DNA of 64,000 nt from CAZGWE01 sp964529405 (GCA_964529405.1 CAZGWE010000001.1:1-64000), one strand, 5' to 3'; positions 1 through 8,824 are shown, numbered from the stretch's first letter. Notes: a model not told the origin generated them from the letters alone. Numbers and translations: made by a program.

Positions 1-1083
1 GCCAAGCCTTATCGCGAACTTACGGCTGCTTTTTTGCCGAGTTCCTTAACGAGAGTTCTTCCGATCACCTGAGGCTTCTCGCCTCATCCACCTGAGTCGG
101 TTTGCGGTACGGATCACGTACACTGTTGACCCGGGCTTTTCTTGTCCCCGCCTACACCATGACGGATAAACCATGATTCTGTCATGACTACGGCAAGGCG
201 TCACCGGATATGTATACGCAAGTGAAGGAATATTGACCTTCTGTCCATCGTCTGCGCCGCCATTACAACGGCCTCGACTTAGGCCCGACTAACCCTGGGA
301 CGATTACCGTTGCCCAGGAAACCTTGGATATTTGGTGGCCAAGTTTCTCGCTTGGCTAATTCGTTACTCATCCCTACATTCTCACTTCTTGGCGCTCCAG
401 CCAACCTCACAGTCAACCTTCTCTGCCCCAAGAACGCTCCTCTACCGCTCGTGCACAGCACGAGCCCGTGTCTTCGGTCGTAGCCTTGAGCCCCGATAAA
501 TTTTCGGCGCAGAACCTCTTAAACTAGACCAGTGAGCTATTACGCACTCTTTAAATGCATGGCTGCTTCTAAGCCAACATCCTGGTTGTCTTGGAGATTT
601 CACTACCTTTTCCACTTAGGCTACAGTTAGGGACCTTAGATGACGGTCTGGGCTGTTTCCCTTTCGAACACGCAGCTTAGCCCGCGCATTCTGACTCCAG
701 ATATACTAAAAAGAATTCGGAGTTTGTTTGAAGACGACAGCCGAAGCCGCCGTAATTCAGTCAGTGCTCTACCTCTCTTTAGCTGTTAACCTGGGCTATA
801 CCTATATATATTTCGAGGAGAACCAGCTATTTCCGAGTTCGATTGGAATTTCTCCGCTATCCACAGCTCATCCAAGAGCTTTGCCACGCTGAGTGGTTCG
901 GGCCTCCAGCCGGTTTTACCCGGCCTTCACCCTGGCCATGGATAGATCACTCGGTTTCGGGTCTAGTATGTACAACTAATCGGGCAATTAGCCCTCGCTT
1001 TCACTACGCCTCCGAGATTCATCTCTTAAGCTTGCTGCACATAGCTAACTCGTAGGGTCATTCTACAAAAGGCACGCCATCAC

Positions 1084-1222
1084 CGCGCTCTGCGCGCCCC
1101 CTACGAAAATACAAATCTAAACGAAAATACGAAAGTACGAATAAGAATCAGATTCAAATATTCGTAATTTAGTAATTTTGTGTCAATTCGTAATTTCGTG
1201 AGGGGCCGTGCAAAGCACGGCT
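1084..1222 (-). other. Intervening sequence (IVS) 1 in 23S rRNA
   Basis: Here the 23S match breaks between conserved flanks (ending near 1083, resuming near 1223). The insert is AT-rich with reiterated ACGAAAATAC/ATTCGTAATTT motifs that are mutually complementary, so it can fold into a long stem. GC-rich hairpins flank it (GCGCTCTGCGC; CCGTGCAAAGCACGG). It has no ORF. It sits at about the helix 25 region, a known IVS location. IVSs are usually cut out by RNase III and leave a fragmented 23S. It closely resembles the second insert at 1505-1634. Confidence 0.75.
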
Positions 1223-1285
1223 CTGACTCTTTGTAAGCGTATGGTTTCAGGTTCTATTTCACTCCCCTTAGCGGGGTTCTTTTCG

Positions 1286-1317
<32 letters not shown>

Positions 1318-1504
1318 GAGAAGTGGTATTTAGCCTTGGACCATGATCGGCCCAGATTCGCACCAGGTTTCACGTGTCTGGTGTTACTTGGGAACATCAC
1401 CTCGCAGCTACTAAGATTTAAAGTACGCGACTATCACGCGCTATGGTCGTCCTTTCCAGGCTCGTTCCTCTATCTTTTCGCTTTGATTATGTGAGTCCCG
1501 CAAC

Positions 1505-1634
1505 CCCGCGCGCAGCGCACCCCTACGAAAGTACGAATCAAACGAAAATACTAAATTACGAATCAGAATCTTAATTCGTACTTTCGTGTTTTTCGTGAAA
1601 ATTCGTAATTTCGTGAGGGAAGTGCTACGCACGG
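1505..1634 (-). other. Intervening sequence (IVS) 2 in 23S rRNA, related to IVS 1
   Basis: This is a second AT-rich insertion in the 23S gene, at roughly E. coli position 270-300. It shares with IVS 1 the start CTACGAAA, internal ACGAATCA/AACGAAAATAC motifs, the end TTCGTGAGG and a flanking GTGC..GCAC hairpin. Complementary halves predict a long stem. The two inserts look like copies of one element at two rRNA loops. Confidence 0.75.
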
Positions 1635-1897
1635 TTTAGGCTTTTCCCTGTTCGCTCGCCACTACTAAGGGAATCTCTTTCGATTTCTTTTCCTCCGGGT
1701 ACTAAGATGTTTCAGTTCCCCGGCTTACCCACCTGTGCTACGCACAGGTTCATGGGGTTTCCCCATTCGGAAATCCCCGGATCAAAGCTTGTTTGGCAGC
1801 TCCCCGAGGCTTATCGCAGCCTACTACGTCCTTCTTCGGCCAACTTCTCCCAAGGCATCCTCCATACGCTTTTAAACGAAATATTACTTTTCAGAGG

Positions 1898-2191
1898 TCG
1901 AAATGTTCGGAGTAATGGTCATCATAAATGATGAATACTACTCCGATGTTCCGACATGATCATCCCGCTTCGCATAAAGCTCTGCGGGATGCTTGACTAG
2001 CAATTACCGGATTCAATCAAAAATGATTGAGTCAATAATTTACTGTTATGATCGGAAGATCATTTGAAATTACAATTACTCATTGTGATTAAGTTGTTAA
2101 AGAACAACGATTGCTTGGCAATCACAGGAACGGAAGACAGACTATACGGGCGACAGGTATCATAGAAAAGAGTCTGTTGTCCATTCCTGTG
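1898..2191 (-). other. 23S leader region with three hairpins
   Basis: Directly upstream of the 23S 5' end on the minus strand are three local stem-loops. One has nearly complementary arms 1898-1925 and 1928-1955, one is at 1961-1991 (CATCCCGC..GCGGGATG), and one has outer arms at about 2123-2143 and 2171-2191. They lie between the predicted promoter and the mature rRNA, so processing or antitermination structure is likely. I see no coding region. Confidence 0.5.
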
Positions 2192-2314
2192 CTGCGAAGT
2201 TTCCAGGCACAAAGAAAAGCGGAAATTTAAAAGAGAAAAACAGGATTATTCATCCGCTCTCCCCTTAATTTAGTCCTAATTCAACGCCAGTTCAAACACA
2301 TCGGCCTAAAATAT

Positions 2315-2343
2315 AAGTTAGCATAGCGGGCAGGGTATGTCAA
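2315..2343 (-). promoter_or_regulatory. Predicted sigma-70-type promoter for the 23S gene
   Basis: On the minus strand there is a TTGACA -35 box (2338-2343), a 17-base spacer and TAACTT (2315-2320) as -10. It lies about 430 bases upstream of the 23S 5' end with no gene between. It would allow 23S to be transcribed independently of 16S. Confidence 0.65.
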
Positions 2344-2402
2344 TAGACTCGGCAAGAAAAAAAGTGGCTTCTCCTAAACATAATTTTGCCCCGGTATAGG
2401 AA

Positions 2403-2436
2403 AAACGGAGAGGCTGGAGCACCTCTCCGTTTTTTG
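2403..2436. terminator. Bidirectional intrinsic terminator
   Basis: Perfect inverted arms AACGGAGAGG and CCTCTCCGTT are followed by a T run on plus, with an A run on the other side. It ends the minus-strand KGG gene next to it and insulates the 23S promoter. Confidence 0.8.
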
Positions 2437-2445
2437 ACCCTTTTT

Positions 2446-2655
2446 TCAGCGTCCGCGACCTCCGCCCTCTTCTGATTGCCTGCCTTCCTCAATCAGCTCT
2501 CGAACGCGATGGCCGCCTTTGGTGCCGATTTCGTGATAGAATTCGGGACCATAGCGCTTTTTAGTTGTCTGACCGCCCTTTTCTCCGCCTTTTCGGCCGG
2601 CCTCAGAGACGGTCATCCGGCCTCTGTTTTGACTATTTGCTATGTTTCTCCTCAC
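2446..2655 (-). CDS. KGG-motif stress protein (copy 1)
   Basis: This is a small hydrophilic Gly/Lys-rich protein of the KGG (stress-induced bacterial acidophilic repeat) family, which includes B. subtilis GsiB. It has AGRKGGEKGG, then the diagnostic FYHEIGTKGGHRVRELIEEG. These proteins are generally linked to desiccation or general stress; the molecular role is unclear. The start given is a GTG, which gives 69 aa. The strong SD AGGAG actually precedes an ATA codon at 2641-2643, aligned with the ATG of copy 3, so AUA or the later conserved Met (MTV) may be the real start. A terminator follows at 2403-2436. Confidence 0.75.
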   Translation of the reverse strand: MRRNIANSQNRGRMTVSEAGRKGGEKGGQTTKKRYGPEFYHEIGTKGGHRVRELIEEGRQSEEGGGRGR

Positions 2656-2722
2656 CCCATAAAAATTATGGCATTGCCCTTAGTGGTCCAAATATGACCA
2701 TGGTTAACCAAATGAACGAGAA

Positions 2723-2944
2723 CTAGCGCCTGCGGCCTGTCTCCTCGGCACGCTTGCCGGCTTCAATCAAATCCCGAACACGGCGCCCGCCTTTGGTGCC
2801 GATTTCGTGATAAAACTCGGGACCATGCTCGCGGCTTGTTGTCTGTCCACCCTTTCGGCCAGCTTCCGCCACCGTCATTTGGCCGCGTGGACCGCCAGCC
2901 ATAGCCTGGTTTCTACCTCGTTGTGCTATTTTAATTACCTCCAC
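2723..2944 (-). CDS. KGG-motif stress protein (copy 2)
   Basis: This is a second tandem KGG-family protein (73 aa from GTG) with AGRKGGQTT, then EFYHEIGTKGGRRVRDLIEAG. It is nearly identical to copies 1 and 3 in the C-terminal half and diverges in the N-terminal dozen residues. The SD GGAGG lies 8 bases before an ATA codon (2927-2929), exactly where copy 3 has ATG after the same GGAGG-N8 context. Translation may therefore start at AUA, at the in-frame GTG overlapping the SD, or at a downstream Met. The function is inferred from the motif only. Confidence 0.75.
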   Translation of the reverse strand: MEVIKIAQRGRNQAMAGGPRGQMTVAEAGRKGGQTTSREHGPEFYHEIGTKGGRRVRDLIEAGKRAEETGRRR

Positions 2945-3145
2945 ATCAACACTAATTATTTAAACTATAAGCATGGTACTCGACCCGCCAAGTACCTTCA
3001 TTGTCAAAAAGATAAAATTTAGTCTGGATTTACCCGGACTTTTAACTATTAACGACAATCCGACCGGTCAGGAAGAGAAAAAATAATGTCCCGGTCTCAA
3101 CCTGTCGGAAAATCAGTCCGCCGTTTTATTGTTTACGGCAGCTGA

Positions 3146-3280
3146 TTATTTTCTTATATTACTAATTAAACGGTACTTTGTCTTGCCCGTCTTTAGATAT
3201 ATTTTGTCGGAAAACCGCCCTTGCAATTTTTCTAAATCGGTTTGCGTATTGCTCTCAATTGATTGTTTAATTTGCTCCAT
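3146..3280 (-). CDS. Small hypothetical protein (44 aa)
   Basis: This short ORF starts with ATG at 3278-3280, preceded by AGCGGAGCAGAACT (GGAG, good spacing), and stops at TAA 3146-3148. The product is basic and amphipathic, beginning MEQIKQSIESNTQTDLEKLQ, with no family I recognise. It lies between KGG copies 2 and 3 in the same orientation and just downstream of the terminator at 3298-3327, so it would need its own promoter. It could be a chance ORF. Confidence 0.35.
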   Translation of the reverse strand: MEQIKQSIESNTQTDLEKLQGRFSDKIYLKTGKTKYRLISNIRK

Positions 3281-3297
3281 AGTTCTGCTCCGCTAAA

Positions 3298-3327
3298 CCC
3301 AAAAACCACTTTTAAGTGGTTTTTGGG
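3298..3327. terminator. Perfect palindromic terminator
   Basis: The perfect inverted repeat CCCAAAAACCACTT/AAGTGGTTTTTGGG can terminate in either direction. It lies downstream of KGG copy 3 on the minus strand. Confidence 0.75.
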
Positions 3328-3374
3328 AACATAGCTTTTGCTGTCTCCTCCCGGCCCAACCGGAAGGTTTGTTG

Positions 3375-3608
3375 TCACTCCTCTTCGAATTCTTTGCCTT
3401 CCTCGATCAGTTCCCGAACGCGATGGCCGCCTTTAGTACCAATCTCGTGATAAAATTCGGGACCGTGCTCCCGTGCCGTGGTTTCCCCGCCCTCATGTCC
3501 AATCTCTTTGTAGAACTCGCGGCCATGGGTTTTACTGGTGGTTTCCCCGCCCTTTTTTCCGGCCTCGCGAACCGACATATTGCCTTTTCCTTCATTCATA
3601 TTAGCCAT
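3375..3608 (-). CDS. KGG-motif stress protein (copy 3, two repeats)
   Basis: This is the longest of three tandem KGG proteins (77 aa from the ATG at 3606-3608), with two FY-x2-IG-x-(K/E)GG units: EFYKEIGHEGG and EFYHEIGTKGG, then HRVRELIEEG. The start is supported by GGAGG eight bases upstream. The family is linked to stress and desiccation tolerance. The internal unit duplication explains the extra length over copies 1 and 2. Its own terminator follows at 3298-3327, so the cluster is probably not one simple operon. Confidence 0.8.
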   Translation of the reverse strand: MANMNEGKGNMSVREAGKKGGETTSKTHGREFYKEIGHEGGETTAREHGPEFYHEIGTKGGHRVRELIEEGKEFEEE

Positions 3609-3891
3609 TTTAATCACCTCCGTTCATCTCAAGTTCATTATCTATTTCGTATCCACCCCCACTTCTTATTCTACGCCCCTTGCTCAAGACTGTGTTCGGC
3701 TTTTCCACAGATTCTTTTGTTTCACTTTACCCCTCCCACAAATAACAACGCACCATTCAAGTTGCTTCTATCTAATTTAAACTATTGACAGGTGAAAATA
3801 ATTACAGCAGAACTACATTTTTTTAGACGGTATTTTCTCTATCCAGCAGCAAAAAACCACTTAATAATTATGTGCGGAGATTAAAGAAAAA

Positions 3892-4806
3892 CTAGAGCCA
3901 TTTGCGGCGATTAAAGTAAAGCAACATTAGAACCACCACCAAAGCAAGTACCCCTGTGATAATCTCGGCAGATAATCCATGACTTGCCAGAGGCAATCCG
4001 ACAATGTTCATACCGTAAAATCCGGTTATCACAGTCAATGGAAGCATCATAACGGAAAAAATAGTTAGAATTTTGATAATTTCATTTAGACGATGATTAA
4101 TTATGGATTCACTCGTCCGCCTTAAAACTTCACTTACCTCTTTGTAATTATTAAGTATGTCCCAAATGCGTTCGATCTTATCGACAATGTCATCAAAATA
4201 GACCTCCAAATTTTCGCCAATGTGCCTCATTTTGGCCACTTCGAGATCTTTTATGGCGTATCGCTGAGGATTGATAATGCGCCGAAAATTAATAATATCA
4301 AGCTCTATTAAAGAAATCTCCTCCAAAGTTTTCCTTGACTGGTCTTCGTATAATTCATCCTCGATCCGGTCTAGTTTGTCGCCGATCTTATCGAGCATCG
4401 GAAAACAAGACGTGAAAACCTGGTCTAAGAGTTCATAGAGTAAATAAGCCGGGCTTCCGGTCAGAATCTGGGAACTATTGTTCTTCCGCTTTACCTGTAG
4501 AAAAAGGTTGTCGAGCGGCTTAATTATTTCGCGATGGACAGTGATTAGATAATTTTTTCCCAAAAAGACATCGATTTCATTGGCAACAGTCCGGAAAGTT
4601 TCCTTTATGTATTTTGGCAGATGAAAAACAATAAAGAGATAGCCATCATATTCGTCAATTTTCGGGCGTTGACTAAAAGAAAGACAATCTTCCAGCGCCA
4701 GATGGTGGAATTTGTACTTTTTGGCTAAAAACTCCATATCCCGATCTTTAGGATCCGAGATATCCAGCCAAGTATAGTTATTTAATTCAATGCTCCGTAT
4801 ACTCAC
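3892..4806 (-). CDS. corA: CorA-family magnesium/divalent cation transporter
   Basis: This is a 304-aa inner-membrane channel for Mg2+ (or Co2+/Ni2+). A long soluble N-terminal funnel domain with charged helices is followed by two C-terminal membrane helices (about 243-262 and 282-299). The signature YGMN loop lies between them near residue 264. A basic tail, NRRKWL, ends the protein. Length and topology are normal for CorA pentamers. It is a lone gene flanked by non-coding repeats, with no operon partner. The ATG start is plausible, with no better alternative upstream. Confidence 0.93.
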   Translation of the reverse strand: MSIRSIELNNYTWLDISDPKDRDMEFLAKKYKFHHLALEDCLSFSQRPKIDEYDGYLFIVFHLPKYIKETFRTVANEIDVFLGKNYLITVHREIIKPLDNLFLQVKRKNNSSQILTGSPAYLLYELLDQVFTSCFPMLDKIGDKLDRIEDELYEDQSRKTLEEISLIELDIINFRRIINPQRYAIKDLEVAKMRHIGENLEVYFDDIVDKIERIWDILNNYKEVSEVLRRTSESIINHRLNEIIKILTIFSVMMLPLTVITGFYGMNIVGLPLASHGLSAEIITGVLALVVVLMLLYFNRRKWL

Positions 4807-4898
4807 ATAACCTCTTATGCCAATGATTTGCTTATCTCTTTGCGTTTACTTGGTCCCTAAGAATAATATTCAAGCACTTATTCTATAATATTACCACG

Positions 4899-5050
4899 TA
4901 ATGACAGTGAACAGTTACTCCAAAAACGTAACTGTTCACTCGTCATTGCCCCCAGGGACCTTCGGCTTCGGGTCGGGAGTCTGCGACGAAACAATCTCTC
5001 TGATAGATTGCTTCGTGATTACACTCGCAATGACTGGGTGAGTGGGCGGT
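4899..5050. repeat. Intergenic palindromic phrase-repeat region
   Basis: This non-coding stretch has an inverted repeat (ATGACAGTGAACAGTTAC at 4901-4918 against GTAACTGTTCACTCGTCAT at 4928-4946). It is followed by CGACGAAACAATC..GATTGCTTCGTG and CGCAATGAC motifs of the dispersed CGTCATTGC/GAAGCAATC type. It looks like an accumulation of short dispersed repeats rather than a gene. Confidence 0.55.
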
Positions 5051-5064
5051 TACTCTAAAACGCC

Positions 5065-5093
5065 TTGAATTTTTCCGATAATTGTTGTAAAAT
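5065..5093 (+). promoter_or_regulatory. Predicted promoter of tRNA-Ala
   Basis: TTGAAT (5065-5070), a 17-base spacer and TAAAAT (5088-5093) end 22 bases before the tRNA 5' end. Confidence 0.65.
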
Positions 5094-5115
5094 TACTTCG
5101 TTAGACAACAAAAAA

Positions 5116-5191
5116 GGGCCCGTAGCTTAGTTGGTAGAGCGCCTCATTTGCACTGAGGAGGTCGCAGGTTCGAATCCTGTCGGGTCCACCA
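5116..5191 (+). tRNA. tRNA-Ala (anticodon TGC)
   Basis: This is a complete 76-nt cloverleaf. The 7-bp acceptor is GGGCCCG/CGGGTCC (one G-T pair), the anticodon arm is CCTCA-TTTGCAC-TGAGG with TGC, the T loop is TTCGAAT, and CCA is encoded. It is normally found between 16S and 23S with tRNA-Ile; here it stands alone on the opposite strand. It has its own promoter and a terminator. Confidence 0.97.
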
Positions 5192-5222
5192 AAAAATATT
5201 CATCAGATGATGAATATTTTTT
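5191..5222 (+). terminator. Intrinsic terminator after tRNA-Ala
   Basis: The arms AATATTCATC and GATGAATATT are followed by TTTTT, immediately after the encoded CCA. Confidence 0.8.
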
Positions 5223-5245
5223 GATAGCTCATGCGCAGTGCGTGG

Positions 5246-5437
5246 CTAGTGCGTCAAATAGTAAAATGCACCGGCCATTAGAGCGACACCGGCAAATTTA
5301 TAAAATGAGTAAGTGCCGCCGGGTCCGAGATATTGTTCGGCAAAGTGGAATCGAGTGGTATGGTCAACGATCCACTTATGAAACTTGAGCATCACAAATC
5401 CGGCGGCGACCGTTAACAAGAAATAGACAAATTTCAT
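5246..5437 (-). CDS. Small membrane protein at the end of the pilin cluster
   Basis: This 63-aa protein has an N-terminal hydrophobic helix (FVYFLLTVAAGFVMLKF), a short polar linker and a second hydrophobic segment near the C-terminus. The start ATG (5435-5437) has the SD GGAGAGAAGA and overlaps the stop of the upstream gene by 4 bases (ATGA), so the two are translationally coupled. No family is recognised. Context suggests an accessory part of the pilus-like operon. Confidence 0.65.
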   Translation of the reverse strand: MKFVYFLLTVAAGFVMLKFHKWIVDHTTRFHFAEQYLGPGGTYSFYKFAGVALMAGAFYYLTH

Positions 5438-6783
5438 TCTTCTCTCCAACTCAATATCGAATAAACGCCCGTAGCCGGAAATTTGGGCGGCGGTACTGAA
5501 ACGTTGTATTTGTCGGCGATTATTTCCATTTCCTTATAACCCGAAGTTATTTCGCCGCCCGGCGTCTGGACATAACTGAACACTAACCCGCCGTTATGGG
5601 CCATGCTGCCATAAATTTTTATTTTATTCTTTGTGCTGCCGTAATTTTCTATCTTGATCTGCCCGTCTTTGGCAATCATAGCCGCATCAATTTCAAGGTC
5701 GGCTGGAGCGCTGCGGCCGACCATTATGCCGGTCTGGGTAATAAGACCGAGTTTGTCGCTGCCGTCATAATGCGAATATCTGATCGAATTTGGAATAATA
5801 ATTCTTTTCTTTTGGTTGGCGCCGGCCTCGGGATCGGCCGCGATGATAGTCAATAAGCGGTTATTCAAAATCCCTTCGACCCAGGCATTGTCCTCAAGAA
5901 AGATAATTCCTTGGGCCGGATAAGAATAAGTGCCGATCAAAGTCTCCTCGGTTATGTCGAGACCGCTTGTATCATACTTTTTCACACTATAGAGATCGTA
6001 ACTGTTATCTTGCAAGACAAGATGATAACCTTTCCGGCCGGAAAAATCATAATACTGGCCCAAACCGCTGTCCCGGGCACCGTCGCGCAAATTGGCAATG
6101 TCAACATTAATTTGATCGAAATTGACCGCCGGTACCGGAAAGAGCTTGTTACCGCCAAATACCCCGGGGCCGGCTACGCCCGGTTGGGTGCCGAACCAGC
6201 CGGCGTATGTTAATTCGGTCGAAGAGGCGTCACCCGTGATTTCCCCCTCATTATACAGGCCGCCGTCGTTGACATGGACGGTACCGTCAATTTTTTTGTC
6301 TTTATCAACCCACAATTGATTGCCGTTGGTCAGAAGAGTGTACTTCGTCAGCGAGGGAATGCCCAGTTCGGCCACAATCGTTCTTTTGGGACTCTTGCCG
6401 CTAACCTTGCCGACCGACCGTACCACGACGGCCGAAATTCCCGGTTCAGGCGGCGAAATATAGAGTTCATAAGTACCCAGGAATTGGCCGTTTTTATCTT
6501 TGTAATCGTGGCTGAATGGTCCGTACGGTGCCGCTCCGCTGCAGGCTTCTCCGTCGCAATAGTCGTCATTGTCATGCGCCAGGTGCCAAAGATAATAATT
6601 GAGGCCGGCTTCGGCAATGGACATAGCGGTGATCTGTTTATTGTGCAAATTGGCCATTTTGACGTTTGATATCGAGATGCCGGCCAACGCCGTGGCATAA
6701 GTCAAAAATAAAACCGAGGCCATCATAATAACGGGCAGATAAGAACCCTTGGTTTTTAATTTAAAAATGTGAAACATAATCAA
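5434..6783 (-). CDS. PilX-like pilus assembly protein (pseudopilin-associated)
   Basis: This 449-aa protein has a short cytoplasmic start, one N-terminal membrane helix (about 17-38), then a type IV-pilin-like alpha segment ending AMSIAEAGLNYYLWHL, typical of PilX/minor pilin-type proteins. A long beta-rich, Gly/Asp-rich extracytoplasmic part follows. The lack of a G|FTLxE cleavage motif separates it from the two adjacent prepilins. Its start overlaps the upstream pseudopilin by 4 bases and its stop overlaps the next start, so the three to four genes form one operon. Likely role: a minor component or adhesin-like tip of a type IV pilus or pseudopilus. Confidence 0.7.
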   Translation of the reverse strand: MIMFHIFKLKTKGSYLPVIMMASVLFLTYATALAGISISNVKMANLHNKQITAMSIAEAGLNYYLWHLAHDNDDYCDGEACSGAAPYGPFSHDYKDKNGQFLGTYELYISPPEPGISAVVVRSVGKVSGKSPKRTIVAELGIPSLTKYTLLTNGNQLWVDKDKKIDGTVHVNDGGLYNEGEITGDASSTELTYAGWFGTQPGVAGPGVFGGNKLFPVPAVNFDQINVDIANLRDGARDSGLGQYYDFSGRKGYHLVLQDNSYDLYSVKKYDTSGLDITEETLIGTYSYPAQGIIFLEDNAWVEGILNNRLLTIIAADPEAGANQKKRIIIPNSIRYSHYDGSDKLGLITQTGIMVGRSAPADLEIDAAMIAKDGQIKIENYGSTKNKIKIYGSMAHNGGLVFSYVQTPGGEITSGYKEMEIIADKYNVSVPPPKFPATGVYSILSWREE

Positions 6784-7367
6784 AGGTTCTTTTTCGTATT
6801 TCTTAAATTAACCTTGGTCGATTCGGTAATGGCCACAGGCGATTTGGTTAAATCAATATCGAGAGAAATATCAAGGCCGGCCATTTTGACATCGGCTATG
6901 CTGGCCGGTTGCGCCAAGAGATTGTTATTCCCGTCATAATAGGTAAAAAGCGAGGTCGGATTAGCCAAATCGTCCACCAGAAAATCAATGGTCTCGTTCT
7001 CGGGCGGGTAAACAACATTAGGCGGGGTGCCCGTCGGAGCGGTTTTGCCAACTTTGAACTGTTTGTCCTGGACAAAGTAGCGTACCAGCGTGGGAGAAGT
7101 CGAGGTCAGATCGTAATAACGCAAAAAGGCAAGCTCGCCGCCATTAGCAGCCGTAATCCGGCTGGCCGCCCGAGCCGAGGACTCAAATTCCCGCACAACT
7201 CGAGCCACCTTGTCCTGCAGCCTGATATTCTGACGGTTGGTGCGATAGCTTTTTAGGCCCAGCGACAGAGTTGCCGAAACCAGAACAGCCAAAATAGAGA
7301 TCAGGCCGGTAGCAATGGTGATTTCAATCAAACTCATACCACTGGATTTTTGTTTGACATTTAACAT
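6780..7367 (-). CDS. Prepilin-like (PilW-type) minor pseudopilin
   Basis: This 195-aa protein has a class III leader of 10 residues, then the prepilin peptidase site G|MSLIEITIATGLISILAVL, with Glu at +5 (counting M as +1) and a hydrophobic helix. The remainder is a small globular domain. It is translationally coupled to the downstream PilX-like gene by a 4-base overlap. The prepilin peptidase and pilus ATPases are not in this window. Confidence 0.8.
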   Translation of the reverse strand: MLNVKQKSSGMSLIEITIATGLISILAVLVSATLSLGLKSYRTNRQNIRLQDKVARVVREFESSARAASRITAANGGELAFLRYYDLTSTSPTLVRYFVQDKQFKVGKTAPTGTPPNVVYPPENETIDFLVDDLANPTSLFTYYDGNNNLLAQPASIADVKMAGLDISLDIDLTKSPVAITESTKVNLRNTKKNL

Positions 7368-7399
7368 TTGGATTTTGACATTATTCCTTATTACTTCGG

Positions 7400-8824
7400 T
7401 TACTTTACTTCAAATCCGTTAACCTGCTTAAGAGACGAACCATCGGGATTAGTTATGATAATATCCCATAACCCCGCCGCCGCTCCGTTTAAATTAAAAT
7501 CGGCTTCAACCGTATCCTCCCCGGCATGGCTGTCAACAACAATATTGCTGCCGACAATTTCTGTTTCGCCGCTCCGGGTAAGTTTGGCCGATAACCCGTC
7601 CGTGTAATTTTTACCGCTAATCAGAACAGAGACTGTCTCCCCGCTCCTGCTGGAAACCGGTTCGACTTCGTTGATCCGGGGCGAACTGGTCGAAACGGCG
7701 GCAATCATCAAAACTGACAGGTCCTGGCCGGGATGCAACTGAACCGGCTGATAAGGCGAAGTTGAAGCGATAATCCGGTTTTCGACAGTTAGGGTATAAT
7801 CGTCAAACTCCATATCGGGCAAAACTATCCGGCCGGTCTCATCGGTCGTCTTAGTCTCGGAATATTTGTAAGTCGGGGGATTAATATATTTGATCTTGGC
7901 GCCATGGACTTGGACATTGGCGTTTGAAACCGGGTTGCCATCCGTATCAACAAGATTGATGGCAAGATCACTGGTACGGTCAATGGAAAAAGTCTTGTCT
8001 GTCACTTGCTGGATACCGACATAAGGGTCGGCAAACGGTTCGTTTGGATTCTGCGGCGTCCGGTCATAAGTCATAGCGGTTGAGTATCCGCTCTTTGTAA
8101 TAGTAATATGATAGCCGAAGTGCTGGTCGGGCGGTAAATTCGGCACCATGGCGCAACCGGTATTATCGGTTGTCGTGGCAATATCCAGCGGCGGCGTTAG
8201 ATTGGCATTTTGAATTCTGATTTCCGCCTCGGGTAACGCTTGCGAATTGGCGTCAACGACACAAATCTTTATGATGCCTGTGTTACTATCTGTCTCGGCC
8301 GCCTTGGCTGCCGCAAACGAGGACAATTTTGACAGATAACTGGACCTTCCCTGTTTAGCAACCGTAACCTCCAGCCGTTTGTAATCACAAATATTTTTAT
8401 CGGTCGGAGTCTGGCCGTCAAAGGAATCGTCAACACAAGTAATGACTGTACTTGCATTAAACCTAATCCCCTTGCGGATAACTTCTTCACTGTCGAGAAT
8501 ATCGCCGGGCGGATAAATCGGACCGTATTCCGTGGCTAACTCGTCATAAGGCATATTTCGCAAAATCTCCATCTTTTCGTTGGCGATGGCCACAGCGGCA
8601 ATTTTAGCTTTAGCCAATTCAATTGATTTAAAACTGGCCAGGTAGGCGGAGACAACTGCCGTTGAAACCAATGTAACAATAGCAAAATCAAGCAGTATCT
8701 CTACCAGCGTAAAACCCTTTCTCGCCTTTCGATATGAGAGCCTGTTTTGAACGATATTCCCCTCCGGTTGTTCTATTTTTATTTTACCAGATAGATGTAG
8801 AAAACGACAGCGATGATTGCGCAT
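7400..8824 (-). CDS. Prepilin-like protein with CarboxypepD-reg-type and IPT/TIG-type domains
   Basis: The prepilin motif KARKG|FTLVEILLDFAIVTLVS is followed by a pilin helix. Then come two beta-sandwich modules resembling carboxypeptidase regulatory-like domains (each with a DxxGxxxLPxL-like pattern) and a C-terminal IPT/TIG-like domain (INEVEP..G..V..ISGKNYTDG). The ATG at 8822-8824 gives 474 aa with a 37-residue leader. A perfect SD, GGAGGGG, lies just before an in-frame AUC codon (8753-8755) that would give a 14-residue leader, closer to the class III norm. An upstream ATG at 8920 gives an even longer, unlikely leader. Likely a large decorated minor pilin; the sugar- or surface-binding role is inference. 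Confidence 0.75.
   Translation of the reverse strand: MRNHRCRFLHLSGKIKIEQPEGNIVQNRLSYRKARKGFTLVEILLDFAIVTLVSTAVVSAYLASFKSIELAKAKIAAVAIANEKMEILRNMPYDELATEYGPIYPPGDILDSEEVIRKGIRFNASTVITCVDDSFDGQTPTDKNICDYKRLEVTVAKQGRSSYLSKLSSFAAAKAAETDSNTGIIKICVVDANSQALPEAEIRIQNANLTPPLDIATTTDNTGCAMVPNLPPDQHFGYHITITKSGYSTAMTYDRTPQNPNEPFADPYVGIQQVTDKTFSIDRTSDLAINLVDTDGNPVSNANVQVHGAKIKYINPPTYKYSETKTTDETGRIVLPDMEFDDYTLTVENRIIASTSPYQPVQLHPGQDLSVLMIAAVSTSSPRINEVEPVSSRSGETVSVLISGKNYTDGLSAKLTRSGETEIVGSNIVVDSHAGEDTVEADFNLNGAAAGLWDIIITNPDGSSLKQVNGFEVK

Noticed and set aside
5116..5191. tRNA-Ala as part of the rRNA operon
   Set aside because: It is on the plus strand with its own promoter and terminator, 6 kb from 16S and 3 kb from 23S.
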